This document shows positions 17,651 through 26,351 of a stretch of 64,000 bases of DNA, piece by piece. Origin of the DNA: Chloroflexota bacterium (GTDB lineage: Bacteria > Chloroflexota > Anaerolineae > Anaerolineales > DRMV01); the NCBI GenBank assembly GCA_011322445.1, contig DRMV01000036.1, positions 1-64,000 of the forward strand, given 5' to 3'. How positions within the stretch are numbered: the stretch's first letter is position 1; every line of letters starts with the position of its first letter. Under the pieces are notes generated by a model. It was not told the origin of the DNA. It searched no databases and saw nothing but the letters and a program-made list of their open reading frames with translations. Made by a program: the position numbers and the translations under genes.

Positions 17651-19849
17651 TCAGAGTCCAGAGTGCATGGGGGCGACCACCACCCGAAAACCGCCGTCCC
17701 AGAGCCCGTTGAGCGGGTCGTACCAGAGGCGGACGGCGGCACGGGCGCCCCCGCGACCGCTGAAGAAGGAGCCGCCGCGCAGAACACGGGCCATATCACC
17801 AGGGGCTTCCAGGTTCTCGCGCCCGTCTTGTGGGTCATACGGATATTCCTTGAACAAACTGCGCGTCCATTCCCAGACGTTGCCGCTCATATCGGCGCAG
17901 CCGTAGGGCGAATCGCCCTGCGGGGAAAACTGCCCCACAGGGGTTGTATCCCCAATGCCCGCTTCTCCTGAGTTGCACAACCCCTCCCGCCATTCGTTCC
18001 CCCACGGCCACTCGTTGCCGAATTCGTCGCGGGCGGCCTTCTCCCATTCGGCTTCCGAGGGCAGGGCGAAGCGGTAGCCCTCCGGCAGGTCGACGGCGAA
18101 GGTCTCGTTCAGCCACCGGATATACGCCAGCGCATTGTACCAGGAAACATAGACAACAGGATGTTTTTCTTTGTCTTTTGGAAATTCATGTTCGGGCTTG
18201 AAGCGAGCAAAATCGGCGTTGGTGACCGGAAAACGGCCTATGTAGTAGTCGTAGTCCAGGTTCAGGGTGTGCTGGGGGCACTCGTTACTCTCTGCCAACA
18301 CATTATCTTCCGTGCTGCCCATCAAAAACGGGCCTTTGGGCACCCGCACAAAGGGCATGCCGGCAAAGGTCAGGCCGCGGGCGGCTTTGCCTTCTGCCAT
18401 ACCTTTCCCTGTGCCGCGACGCGCCCCGCCTGTGATGCGCGGCGGTTTGGCTTCTTCGCCCGCCGCGGCGGCTTCCCCTGCCGCGGGCTGCGGCAAAGCC
18501 GAGAGGTGCACCAAAGCATCCAGCATCTCAGCATTGAAAGCCTCTGTAAAGACCGCATCGCGCAGCACGCGCCGGAAGCGCCAGTCGTCGTATTCACCAA
18601 ACTGGCGGTTCAGGCGGTCGCGGTCTTCGTCGTCTTCCCAGGCTTCCCGCGCCCAGCGCAGGGCTTCCTGCACGAACTTGAAACGCAGGGCGGGGTCATC
18701 CAGCCGCTCGCGCACCCGGTGCACGAAAGCCGCCGGCGCCACCCGCAGCAGCACCTGCCAAGTGTTGAAGTCCTGCCGCGTGAAGCCTTCCTCTTTGCCG
18801 CTGCTTTGCAGCATGGCCCAGGCCAGGTTGAGGTCGTTGACAAAGGTCTTCACCTTGCGGGGGTTGAGGGCGGCGCCGGTCACCAGCAGCCGCCAGGTGT
18901 CGCCTAAGGCCTCTTCCGCCGCGGGGTAGGCGCGGATGAGGTCTTGCATGGTATCGGGCGTGGCGGGCGGCAGGTGGAAGCGCAACTGGATGATTTTTCC
19001 TAGGTAGTCGCGCGCTTCCCCTTCGCTGACCCCGGCCTGGGCATACTGCTTTGCCACCGCCTGCTGCAGCACATCGGCATCGGCGCCGAGGTAGAACACA
19101 CAGCCCTCTTTATCCAGAAAGAGTTTGACGGCTTCCAGCACCTGAATCATTTTGGAAGGCAGGCAGCGGTCCAAATCGTCAATGAAAACCACCAGCAGGC
19201 CGTTTTTGGGGTCAATGCGCCGCGCCAGCGGGTCGCGGTGCACCCAGGCAGCCAGCAGGCGGTCAAAGGCCTCATCAAACAAATCCAAAATGGCGGTTTT
19301 CTGCGCCAGCGGGGGCTGCTGCGGGGTGCCGGTGCTGAGTTGCAGCCCGGCGTCGCCCAGTTTGAGGGAAAACCAGCCCAGGACGGTGTTCACCACATCG
19401 CGGCGGGGGTAGGTGGGGTCAAAGACTTTGGCCGCGGCTTTGGAAAACCAGTCATCGGCGGCCATTTCCTGCAAAATGCGCCGGATGAGCGCCACCAGCA
19501 GGGCGTCTTCGTCGTTGTACTTCCAGGCGTTGAACCACACCGTGCGGCAGGGGCGGAAGACCTTTTCGGGCGTTTCACCCGAGGCGGCAATTTCCATCAG
19601 GTCGGGTTTGGAATGGTCGTAGAGCACGGTGGTTTCGTCCAGCAGGCGTTTGATGCGCCGCAGGAGGGTGGTTTTGCCGCTGCCCCACGGCCCGCTGATG
19701 CCGATGGTGAGGGGCGTGGGGGTGCGGCGGTCGGCGGCCAGCCGCGCCAGGGTTATGGCGAAATCGTCAAAGTTGAACAGCGCCTCGTCGTCGTTCCTCA
19801 ACGGCCAGTCGTGCAGGATGTTGGGCGTGACTTTGCGTTTTTTGGTCAT
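17651..19849 (-). CDS. KAP-family P-loop NTPase fused to an FGE-sulfatase (C-type-lectin-like) domain
   Basis: 732 residues. The KAP NTPase (about 15-450) has Walker A GPWGSGKT at 53-60, VWFNAWKYND near 104-113 and Walker B LLVVFIDDLDRCLPSK near 218-233. An Ala/Gly/Lys-rich linker (about 452-492) leads to an FGE-sulfatase domain (about 494-730) with MGSTEDN, YYIGRFPVTNADF, PSEAEWEKAARDE and DMSGNVWEWTRSLF. The closing block RGGSFFSGRGGARAAVRL...GGFRVV aligns with the FGE active-site region but has Ala where the catalytic cysteines belong. It is therefore unlikely to make formylglycine and more likely binds ligand. The layout matches NTPase-linked variable proteins of diversity-generating retroelements. 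KAP NTPases are usually membrane- or defence-associated; no transmembrane insert is obvious. Confidence 0.88.
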   Translation of the reverse strand: MTKKRKVTPNILHDWPLRNDDEALFNFDDFAITLARLAADRRTPTPLTIGISGPWGSGKTTLLRRIKRLLDETTVLYDHSKPDLMEIAASGETPEKVFRPCRTVWFNAWKYNDEDALLVALIRRILQEMAADDWFSKAAAKVFDPTYPRRDVVNTVLGWFSLKLGDAGLQLSTGTPQQPPLAQKTAILDLFDEAFDRLLAAWVHRDPLARRIDPKNGLLVVFIDDLDRCLPSKMIQVLEAVKLFLDKEGCVFYLGADADVLQQAVAKQYAQAGVSEGEARDYLGKIIQLRFHLPPATPDTMQDLIRAYPAAEEALGDTWRLLVTGAALNPRKVKTFVNDLNLAWAMLQSSGKEEGFTRQDFNTWQVLLRVAPAAFVHRVRERLDDPALRFKFVQEALRWAREAWEDDEDRDRLNRQFGEYDDWRFRRVLRDAVFTEAFNAEMLDALVHLSALPQPAAGEAAAAGEEAKPPRITGGARRGTGKGMAEGKAARGLTFAGMPFVRVPKGPFLMGSTEDNVLAESNECPQHTLNLDYDYYIGRFPVTNADFARFKPEHEFPKDKEKHPVVYVSWYNALAYIRWLNETFAVDLPEGYRFALPSEAEWEKAARDEFGNEWPWGNEWREGLCNSGEAGIGDTTPVGQFSPQGDSPYGCADMSGNVWEWTRSLFKEYPYDPQDGRENLEAPGDMARVLRGGSFFSGRGGARAAVRLWYDPLNGLWDGGFRVVVAPMHSGL

Positions 19850-19910
19850 GCGGTCTCCCCAAGGCAGGAAAACATGGCCTGGATGACGCGGATGAGCACG
19901 GGTTTTTGCA

Positions 19911-19985
19911 GATGCAGGATGCAGGATGCAAGCCGCATCCCGTATCCCGCACCCCGCGTATCCCGTATCCGATTATCGCGCCAGG
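19911..19985. repeat. Degenerate GCATCCCGTATCCCG repeats
   Basis: aggatgcaggatgcaagcc, then catcccgtatcccgcaccccgcgtatcccgtatccg between the KAP/FGE gene and the sirtuin gene. Short imperfect direct repeats; no gene. Confidence 0.6.
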
Positions 19986-20005
19986 GCGCAGGGTTTGCAA
20001 GGGCG

Positions 20006-20782
20006 TTACTCCGCTTCACCCGCCGCCGCGGCTTCCCCAAGCACGGCCTCGGCCAGCGCGGCGCACACTTCGCTGGCCTTGCCCTGCAGGAAGATGTCGG
20101 TCACGGTGGCGGTGTAGTTGGAAGGGGCAATGTTGACCTCAATAATCGTCGCGCCGTGCTCTTTCGCCACGGTGGGCAGCATTGCCGCGGGGTAAATTTC
20201 GCCCGTGGTGCCCACCACCAGCCAGACGTCGGCGCGGCGGGTTTCTTCCCACGCAGCCTGCTGCGCCGCCGCGGGGATGGCTTCCCCAAAGAAAACGAAA
20301 TCGGGCTTCAGCAGGCCGCCGCAGCGGGGGCATTTCGGGGGCAGTTCCCGCAGCAGGTCGGGGCGGGCTTCCAGCCGGTGGCCGCAGGCGGTGCAGGTCA
20401 GCCAGCGGCTGGTGCCGTGGTATTCGATCACCCGGCGGCTGCCGGCTTCCTGGTGCAGGTTGTCGATGTTTTGGGTAATCACGCCGTGCAGGAAACCGGC
20501 GGCTTCCAGGCGGGCGCAGGCCTGGTGCGCCGGGTTGGGCTGCGCCTGGCCGAAGAAGTCGTAGAAGATTTCCTTGATGACCGCCCACGATTCGGCAGGG
20601 TGGGCAAAGAAGTAGTTCAGGTCAAGCACGGTGGGGTCGTAGCGGCTCCACAGGCCGTTGGGGCCGCGGAAGGGAGGAATGCCGCTTTCCACCGAGATGC
20701 CCGCGCCGGTAAAGGCCACTGCCCGCCGGGCGCGGCGGAGGGTTTCGGCGGCGTGGAGGAGAAGTTCGGGGTTTGTGGACAT
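20006..20782 (-). CDS. cobB: SIR2-family NAD-dependent protein deacylase (sirtuin)
   Basis: 258 residues, standard length. NAD site AFTGAGISVESGIPPFRG near 23-40, catalytic TQNIDNLHQEAG then VIEYHGTSRWLTC with His in EYHG, a zinc ribbon built from CTACG and CPRCGG, PDFVFFGEAIP, VVGTTGEIYPAA, and a C-terminal VNIAPSNYTA. It removes acyl groups from protein lysines using NAD, often tuning acetyl-CoA synthetase. Unlike the SIR2 domains of defence systems it is a full stand-alone enzyme, so the neighbouring NTPase is probably not its partner. Confidence 0.92.
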   Translation of the reverse strand: MSTNPELLLHAAETLRRARRAVAFTGAGISVESGIPPFRGPNGLWSRYDPTVLDLNYFFAHPAESWAVIKEIFYDFFGQAQPNPAHQACARLEAAGFLHGVITQNIDNLHQEAGSRRVIEYHGTSRWLTCTACGHRLEARPDLLRELPPKCPRCGGLLKPDFVFFGEAIPAAAQQAAWEETRRADVWLVVGTTGEIYPAAMLPTVAKEHGATIIEVNIAPSNYTATVTDIFLQGKASEVCAALAEAVLGEAAAAGEAE

Positions 20783-20964
20783 GGCAGGTTGTGAATTATG
20801 AATGGCGAGTTATGAATTGCGATTGGCGAGGCAGGGAGTTAGGGCGTTAGGGGGTTAGGAAGAGTAGGAAGAACCGCCAGGCACCTCGGGGCCCCACTAC
20901 CCCAATACCCTAATACCCTAATTCCCCAACAACCAACCAATTGACCAAGTAACCAACCAACCCC
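20783..20964. repeat. Low-complexity spacer (GGGAGTTAGGGCGTTAGGG / CCTAATACCCTAATT)
   Basis: Runs of imperfect gttaggg, ccctaatac and aaccaaccaa words between the uvrA stop and the sirtuin start. No gene or clear hairpin terminator. Confidence 0.6.
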
Positions 20965-23900
20965 TCACCCACCCTCCCCATGATTCTCCCTCACATACGC
21001 CCGCAGGTAGCGCCCGGTGTACGAGGCTTCCACCTGACAGATTTGCTCAGGCGTGCCCTCGGCAACGATTTCGCCGCCGCGGTCGCCGCCTTCGGGGCCG
21101 AGGTCAATGATCCAGTCGGCGACTTTGATGAGGTCAAGGTTGTGCTCAATCACCACCACCGTGTTGCCCGCTTCCACCAAGCGCTGAAGCACCTCAATCA
21201 GTTTGTGCACATCCGCAGCGTGCAGGCCTACGGTGGGCTCGTCCAGCACGTAGAGGGTGTGCCCCGTGGGGCGCTTGGAAAGTTCCCGCGCCAGTTTGAC
21301 GCGCTGGGCTTCGCCGCCAGAAAGGGTGGGCGCAGGCTGGCCGATGCGGATGTAGCCCAGGCCCACGTCGGCCAAAGTCTGCAACTTGCGCATCATCGCA
21401 GGGAAGGCGGCAAACACCTCCATCGCCTGCTCCACGGTCATATCCAGCACGTCGGCGATGCTGTAGCCCTTGAAGCGCACCTGCAGGGTTTCACGGTTGA
21501 AGCGCGCCCCGTGGCACACTTCGCACGGCACATACACATCGGGCAGGAATTGCATTTCAATGCGCAGTTGCCCCTGCCCCTGACACGCCTCGCACCGCCC
21601 GCCCTTGACGTTGAACGAAAACCGCCCGGGCTTGTAGCCGCGGATTTTGCTTTCCGGCAGTTGGGCAAAAAGTTGGCGGATGTGGTCAAACAGGCCGGTG
21701 TAGGTGCCGGGGTTGGAACGCGGCGTGCGCCCGATGGGCGATTGGTCAATGTTGATGACTTTGTCCAGATGCTCTAAGCCCACGATGCGGTCGTGCTTGC
21801 CGGGGTGGGTGCGGGCTTTGTTAAGATGGCGGGCGAGGGATTTGTAGAGCACTTCCACCACTAAGGAAGACTTACCCGAGCCGGAAACGCCGGTGACGAG
21901 CACCAGTTTGCCCAGGGGGATGCGCACGGTGATATTTTTGAGGTTGTTTTCCCGCGCTCCCACGATGGTGAGGAAGTCGCCCGTGCCCGCGCGGCGCTTT
22001 TCGGGCAGGGGCACCTGCAGCCGGCCCGAAAGGTACGCGCCGGTGAGGGAATTGGGGTTGGCGATGACCTCCTCCACCGTGCCCTCGGCGACCACCTGCC
22101 CGCCGTGTTCGCCCGCGCCGGGGCCGAGATCCACCACCCAATCGGCGGCGCGGATGGTTTCGGGGTCGTGCTCCACCACCAGCACGGTGTTGCCGAGGTC
22201 GCGCAAGCCCTTCAGGGTGCGCAGCAGGCGGTCGGTGTCGCGCGGGTGCAAGCCGATGGAAGGCTCGTCCAGCACGTAGAGCACGCCGGTCAGCCGCGAG
22301 CCGATTTGCGTGGCTAAGCGGATGCGCTGCGCCTCGCCGCCGGAAAGGGTGTTTGCGGCGCGGTCAAGGGTGAGGTATTCCAGCCCAACGTCCACCATGA
22401 AGCCTAAGCGGGCTTCCAGTTCGCGGAGGATGCGGCGGGCGATGGCGTATTGGCGGGGGGTGAGGGGTGTGGATCTCTCCCCACCCCCTGCCCCCCTCCC
22501 CTCCCTTACTAAGGGAGGGGAGGGGGAAGCCGCCGCAGGTGGCGGGGGAGGGGTGAGATCCAGCGCACGGGCAATTTTCGCTTTGGCTTCTTCAAAGCGC
22601 TCCATGACCTCGCTGTTGGGCAGGCGAAGCACTCGCAAGCCGTAGCCTTCCAGCACGGCGTCACGCTCGGCGTCGTAGGCTTTGCCTTCTTCGGTAAAAT
22701 GCGGCTCACCGTCAACTTCAATGACCAACTTCGCTTTGGGGATGTAAAAATCCACAATGTAGTGGTCAATCGGGCGCTGGCGCAAAACGCGCTGGGGAAG
22801 TTCGCGCAGATAAGCCCATAACTTCTTCTCGGCGGGTGTCATGTGAGCGCGCAGTTCGCGGGCGCGTTCGGTCAGTTTAGGGTTGTAGGGCAAATGAAAG
22901 CCAGTGGTTACAAGACCGCGCTCTTGGGCAATGTGCTTGAGGTCGGGGGGAATCTCTTTCCACCCCCCAGCCGCCTCCTTTTCTTTGCCAAGGGGAGGTT
23001 GAGCCTCGCGAAGAGAGGATCTCTCCCCACCCCCTGCCCCCCTCCCCTCCCTTACTAAGGGAGGGGAGGGGGGAGCCGCCGTAGGCGGCGGGGGAGGGGT
23101 GAGATCACCCTCCAGCCACTTCACCCATTGTAGTGTCCTACTCACCGCCCACGACGTCACCTCCACGATGTTCACGCCCGCGACGGTGACGGCAAGGGCT
23201 TCGGGGCGCAGGCGCGCGCCGTGGCACGCGAGGCAGGGCTTTTTGCTCATGAAACTTTCAATGCGCGCCCGCATGTGCTCCGAAGTGGTTTCCCGGTAGC
23301 GGCGTTCCAGGTTGTTGACCACGCCCTCGAACGCGGTGTACCAGCGCGCCTGACTGCGCCGCCCCCGGTACTGCACTGCCACTTTCTTCCCTTTCGTGCC
23401 GTAGAGGATGATGTCCAAATGCTCCTTGGGCAGATCCTTGACCGGCTTGTGCAGGTCAATGCTGTAGGCTTTGGCCACCGAAACCAGCGTCTGCCAGTAA
23501 TAACCGCTGCGCTCGGCGTGGGGCGTCCACTCTTTGGCGGCAATCGCACCCTCAGCGAGGGAAAGCGACGGGTCGGGAATGAGCAATTCGGTGTCAATTT
23601 TTTGGGTGAAACCCAAGCCCTGACACACCGGGCACGCGCCGTAGGGCGTGTTGAAGGAAAACAGCCGCGGCTCCAACTCCGGCACGCTGACGCCGTGCTC
23701 CGGGCAGGCTAAATGCTCCGAAAAGAACAAATCCTCGCCTTCGTCGCCCTCGGCGTCGCGGGAAGGCAGGCGGTGGACGGTGAGGTAGCCGTCGCCGAAC
23801 TTGAGCGCGGTTTCCACCGAATCGGTCAGGCGGGCGAGAAAATCGGCTTCCTCTTGCGGGTCGGCGGGCGTGCGGATGACCAGGCGGTCTACCACAGCCT

Positions 23901-24504
23901 CAATGGTGTGCTGTTTGTAGCGATCAAGGCTGATTTCGTCGGTTTCCAGGTCGTAAACCACGCCGTCCACGCGGGCGCGGGTAAAGCCCGACTTGCGGAT
24001 TTCTTCCAGCACGTTCTGGTGGGTGCCTTTGCGGCCGCGCACCACCGGCGCGAGGATGAGCACGCGGCTGCCTTCGGGCAGGCGGCGGATGGCGTCCACG
24101 ATTTCCTGCGCCGACTGGCGGGTGACTTCCCGCCCGCAGATGGGGCAGTGGGGTGTGCCTGCGCGGGCAAACAGCAGGCGCAGGTAGTCGTAAATTTCGG
24201 TCACGGTGCCCACGGTGGAGCGGGGGTTGTGGGAAGCGCCCTTCTGGTCAATGGAAACCGCAGGCGAAAGCCCCTCAATGGCGTCCACATCGGGCTTGTC
24301 CATCCGCCCCAAAAACTGGCGGGCGTAGGCGGAAAGGGATTCTACATAGCGGCGCTGGCCTTCCGCGAAGATGGTGTCGAAGGCCAGCGACGACTTGCCG
24401 GAACCCGACAGACCGGTGATGACCACCAGTTTTTCGCGGGGCATTTCGACGGTGAGGTTTTTCAGGTTGTGGACGCGGGCGCCGATGACTTTGAGGGTTT
24501 TCAT
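20965..24504 (-). CDS. uvrA: Excinuclease ABC subunit UvrA with an inserted DUF559 nuclease domain
   Basis: 1179 residues; about 966 without the insert, a normal UvrA length. Both ABC modules are intact: Walker [13 protein letters not shown] near 31-42 and [13 protein letters not shown] in the second half; two LSGGEAQR signatures; zinc fingers with CPICG, CPVCQG, CLACHG, CEACQG and CEVCHG. UvrA dimers find bulky DNA lesions and load UvrB in nucleotide excision repair. At about residues 467-680 an in-frame insert separates WVKWLEGD from [16 protein letters not shown]. In other UvrAs this is a variable surface loop of NBD-I, so the enzyme may stay active. No uvrB/uvrC is adjacent; a UvrD-like helicase lies at 41.6 kb. 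Confidence 0.95.
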   Translation of the reverse strand: MKTLKVIGARVHNLKNLTVEMPREKLVVITGLSGSGKSSLAFDTIFAEGQRRYVESLSAYARQFLGRMDKPDVDAIEGLSPAVSIDQKGASHNPRSTVGTVTEIYDYLRLLFARAGTPHCPICGREVTRQSAQEIVDAIRRLPEGSRVLILAPVVRGRKGTHQNVLEEIRKSGFTRARVDGVVYDLETDEISLDRYKQHTIEAVVDRLVIRTPADPQEEADFLARLTDSVETALKFGDGYLTVHRLPSRDAEGDEGEDLFFSEHLACPEHGVSVPELEPRLFSFNTPYGACPVCQGLGFTQKIDTELLIPDPSLSLAEGAIAAKEWTPHAERSGYYWQTLVSVAKAYSIDLHKPVKDLPKEHLDIILYGTKGKKVAVQYRGRRSQARWYTAFEGVVNNLERRYRETTSEHMRARIESFMSKKPCLACHGARLRPEALAVTVAGVNIVEVTSWAVSRTLQWVKWLEGDLTPPPPPTAAPPSPPLVREGRGAGGGERSSLREAQPPLGKEKEAAGGWKEIPPDLKHIAQERGLVTTGFHLPYNPKLTERARELRAHMTPAEKKLWAYLRELPQRVLRQRPIDHYIVDFYIPKAKLVIEVDGEPHFTEEGKAYDAERDAVLEGYGLRVLRLPNSEVMERFEEAKAKIARALDLTPPPPPAAASPSPPLVREGRGAGGGERSTPLTPRQYAIARRILRELEARLGFMVDVGLEYLTLDRAANTLSGGEAQRIRLATQIGSRLTGVLYVLDEPSIGLHPRDTDRLLRTLKGLRDLGNTVLVVEHDPETIRAADWVVDLGPGAGEHGGQVVAEGTVEEVIANPNSLTGAYLSGRLQVPLPEKRRAGTGDFLTIVGARENNLKNITVRIPLGKLVLVTGVSGSGKSSLVVEVLYKSLARHLNKARTHPGKHDRIVGLEHLDKVINIDQSPIGRTPRSNPGTYTGLFDHIRQLFAQLPESKIRGYKPGRFSFNVKGGRCEACQGQGQLRIEMQFLPDVYVPCEVCHGARFNRETLQVRFKGYSIADVLDMTVEQAMEVFAAFPAMMRKLQTLADVGLGYIRIGQPAPTLSGGEAQRVKLARELSKRPTGHTLYVLDEPTVGLHAADVHKLIEVLQRLVEAGNTVVVIEHNLDLIKVADWIIDLGPEGGDRGGEIVAEGTPEQICQVEASYTGRYLRAYVRENHGEGG
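22465..23103 (-). mobile_element. In-frame repeat-bounded DUF559 nuclease cassette inside uvrA
   Basis: 639 bp (213 codons) lying between two copies of ggggtgag (22457-22464 and 23096-23103). Removing it restores the reading [11 protein letters not shown]. It holds two 90-bp direct repeats (22471-22560, 23017-23106) around a coding core. The core reads [14 protein letters not shown], then the DUF559 endonuclease domain: [59 protein letters not shown]. The PD-(D/E)XK residues (Asp in VDFY, Glu and Asp in IEVDG) appear intact. The core and both repeats read through without a stop. Whether the nuclease is active, and how it moved, is inferred. Confidence 0.85.
22471..22560. repeat. 90-bp repeat, copy A (right flank of the cassette on the coding strand)
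   Basis: Begins ggatctctccccacccc and ends ggggaggggtgagatc, so the ends are imperfect inverted repeats. The middle holds a perfect cccctccctt/aagggagggg hairpin. It differs from copy B at only three positions by eye. Confidence 0.9.
23017..23106. repeat. 90-bp repeat, copy B (left flank of the cassette on the coding strand)
   Basis: Same orientation as copy A and about 97% identical. On the coding strand it is read as a Pro-rich then Gly/Arg-rich peptide ([24 protein letters not shown]). Confidence 0.9.
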
Positions 24505-24540
24505 AGGGAAGTCGCGTAGTTGGGGAAGTCGTTTAGTCGT

Positions 24541-25218
24541 TTAGTCAGCAAGTTTGTCAACAAAACCCACCACGGTTTCCAAAACCTGCCGGTGCAGGGT
24601 GAGGGTGCCGGCGAGGTCGGCGGGATTTTCCAGGCTGTGGTCGCCCCGGGGCAGCAGCAGGCCGCGGGCGTTGGGGTTGGCTTCCACGGCCTGCCAGCCT
24701 TCGGGGTGGTGGGCCGGGTCGGCTTCGCTGGCGACGAACAGGGCGGGACGGTCGGCGTAGCGGGCAGCCTTTTGCACCGCGGGGAAGGCCAGCAGCGGCG
24801 TGAACCAGATGGAAGCCGCCATGTCGGCCAGGCCGCCCATGCCCCACAGCGCCCCCATGGTCAGCGTGCCGATGGATTTGCCCACCAGCACGACCTGCTT
24901 CACGCCGGCCCGCCGACGCACGGCCTGCAGCGCGGCTTCGGCATCGGCCAGCAGCCATTGCAGGCGGGTCTGCGGCTCGGCTTCCTGGAAATCGGAGCGG
25001 CTGTAATCCACCCACGCGGCCGCAACGGCCACGCCGCGCTGGGTGAGCGCCTGCGCGGTGTAGTAGAGCAGGGGCTTGTCGGGGGTGTAGCGCAGGCCGG
25101 GCAAAATCAGCGCCGCGATGGGCTTGCGCACCGCGGGCGCGGGGATCCGCCAGCGGAGGGGGAAGGTTTCTCCCTGCCAGCCGGTGATGGTTTCGGTGGC
25201 AAAATCAAGGTTGCTCAT
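24541..25218 (-). CDS. Alpha/beta hydrolase (dienelactone-hydrolase/KANL3-Tex30-like)
   Basis: 225 residues from the ATG at 25218, behind GGAGG; longer in-frame extensions lack a ribosome site. The nucleophile elbow is GKSIG with Ser115, preceded by a beta strand (QVVLVG). Candidate acid Asp is in ASEADPAHH and the catalytic His in PRGDHSLE near the C-terminus. It is a small, cap-less serine hydrolase; the substrate is unknown. It lies 36 bp upstream of uvrA on the same strand, so it may share a transcript, though a tagtcgtttagtc repeat fills the gap. Confidence 0.82.
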   Translation of the reverse strand: MSNLDFATETITGWQGETFPLRWRIPAPAVRKPIAALILPGLRYTPDKPLLYYTAQALTQRGVAVAAAWVDYSRSDFQEAEPQTRLQWLLADAEAALQAVRRRAGVKQVVLVGKSIGTLTMGALWGMGGLADMAASIWFTPLLAFPAVQKAARYADRPALFVASEADPAHHPEGWQAVEANPNARGLLLPRGDHSLENPADLAGTLTLHRQVLETVVGFVDKLAD

Positions 25219-25317
25219 GGGAGCCTCCTGGTGTTCGAGGTAGACGGCACTTCCCGATGATAACACAAACGGGAGGTTGGTGGGATGGAGGGACGGCTGG
25301 AGATTTTTGAAGAAGGC

Positions 25318-25346
25318 TTGACAAACGGCGCTTTGTGTTGTACTAT
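25318..25346 (+). promoter_or_regulatory. Strong sigma-70-type promoter
   Basis: TTGACA (25318-25323), a 17-bp spacer, then TACTAT (25341-25346). It lies 46 bp before the membrane-protein ATG. Confidence 0.85.
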
Positions 25347-25356
25347 ACTTTGTAGT
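25342..25356. promoter_or_regulatory. Candidate operator overlapping the -10
   Basis: actatactttgtagt has ACTA/TAGT arms over the -10 and start region. A repressor bound there would block the promoter. The winged-helix protein encoded by the second gene of this operon is the obvious candidate. Inference only. Confidence 0.4.
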
Positions 25357-25392
25357 GCAGAGAACTTTGCAATATTTGTGAGGAGGTGTGCA

Positions 25393-25965
25393 ATGACAAC
25401 AATTCAATCTGAAGAAGCCCAGGAAGCCCTGCGGATGGTGCGCGAAACACAACGGCAGATGCGCCGCATGATTGCCGCAGGTGGTGCGGCATACTATCTT
25501 TGGTTGTGGGGGGCTATCTGGATGCTGGGGTTCGGCGTGGAATATTTTCTGGGCGCTGGAAGCCCTACGGTGGGATGGGTATGGACAGGTCTGGATACGC
25601 TGGGCTTTGTGCTTTCCATGGCCATCGGCTGGCATTTCGCCCGACGGCTGCGCTCGCCGCGTGGCACCAGCATGGGGCTTTTCTGGGCAGCCTGGTTGGT
25701 ATATGGGGCGCTCATCATCTATTTTGCGCAACCGCAAGATGCCAATCGCCTGACCCTGCTAATTGCTTTGTTTGTCATGCTGGCTTATGTGATCACCGGC
25801 GTGCTATACCGTAGTAGATTCTTTGTAAGTCTGGGCATTGCCCTCACGGTGTTGACCCTTGTGGGGTTTGTGTTTTTCCCTGGAGCGTTTAGCCTGTGGA
25901 TGGCCGTGGTGGGCGGTGGTGGCCTGATACTGGCGGGGGTGTATATCTGGTGGGCGTGGAGGTGA
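25393..25965 (+). CDS. Integral membrane protein paired with a winged-helix regulator
   Basis: 190 residues from the ATG at 25393, preceded by GAGGAGGTG. A short amphipathic N-terminus (EEAQEALRMVRETQRQMRRM) is followed by about five hydrophobic segments (roughly 29-50, 57-78, 92-110, 117-138, 146-186). No catalytic motif was recognised. Small membrane proteins of this size paired with an HTH gene are common in many bacteria, and the regulator usually controls the pair. The next gene begins 3 bp after its stop. Confidence 0.75.
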   Translation: MTTIQSEEAQEALRMVRETQRQMRRMIAAGGAAYYLWLWGAIWMLGFGVEYFLGAGSPTVGWVWTGLDTLGFVLSMAIGWHFARRLRSPRGTSMGLFWAAWLVYGALIIYFAQPQDANRLTLLIALFVMLAYVITGVLYRSRFFVSLGIALTVLTLVGFVFFPGAFSLWMAVVGGGGLILAGVYIWWAWR

Positions 25966-25968
25966 CCC

Positions 25969-26259
25969 ATGGCGCGGCTCAACGAACTCATTCATCAGCC
26001 GGTGCGGCTGCGCATTATGGCGGCGCTCAATACGCTGGAAGCCGATGAGCGCGTAGATTTCGGCACCCTGCGTGATTTGCTGGGCGTCACCGATGGAAAT
26101 TTGGCAACTCATCTCCGCAAGTTGGAAGACGCGGGCTACGTGCAGGTAGAAAAAACTTTTGTGGGGCGCCGCCCGCGCACTTATATCGGCATAACCCCGG
26201 CCGGCAAACTGGCGTTTGAGGAGCACGTTCAGGCTTTGCAGGAGATTTTGAAAACGTGA
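25969..26259 (+). CDS. Winged-helix transcriptional regulator (ArsR/MarR-like, HTH_34 type)
   Basis: 96 residues. The helix-turn-helix is FGTLRDLLGVTDGNLATHLRKLEDAGYV (about 36-63) and the wing is VGRRPRTYIGITPAGKLAFEEHV. The short, single-domain form without metal cysteines fits the HTH_34/PF13601 group. Probably an autorepressor of the two-gene operon through the palindrome at 25342-25356. It ends 92 bp before the convergent lipoprotein gene, with a shared hairpin terminator between them. Confidence 0.88.
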   Translation: MARLNELIHQPVRLRIMAALNTLEADERVDFGTLRDLLGVTDGNLATHLRKLEDAGYVQVEKTFVGRRPRTYIGITPAGKLAFEEHVQALQEILKT

Positions 26260-26291
26260 CTTCTCGAGTGGATTGTTCTCTTCAGTCGAAC

Positions 26292-26327
26292 AAAAAATCC
26301 TGCACCCTCATCGGTGCAGGATTTTTT
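26292..26327. terminator. Bidirectional rho-independent terminator
   Basis: aaaaaatcctgcacc / ggtgcaggatttttt, a perfect 15-bp inverted repeat with a 6-nt loop. It has an A-run on one side and a T-run on the other, so it works in both directions between two convergent genes. Confidence 0.93.
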
Positions 26328-26351
26328 GAATGGCTGGAATTCAGCAGGGGG

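Noticed and set aside
17651-19849. Active formylglycine-generating enzyme
   Set aside because: Both catalytic cysteine positions are Ala, and the domain sits on an NTPase.
17651-20782. Sirtuin plus KAP/FGE as a SIR2-type defence system
   Set aside because: The sirtuin has a complete zinc-ribbon deacylase architecture and a 156-bp spacer with repeats; no defence hallmark gene is adjacent.
19238-20794. 518-codon plus-strand open frame
   Set aside because: Shadow across the KAP and sirtuin genes, both of which have full family motifs on the other strand.
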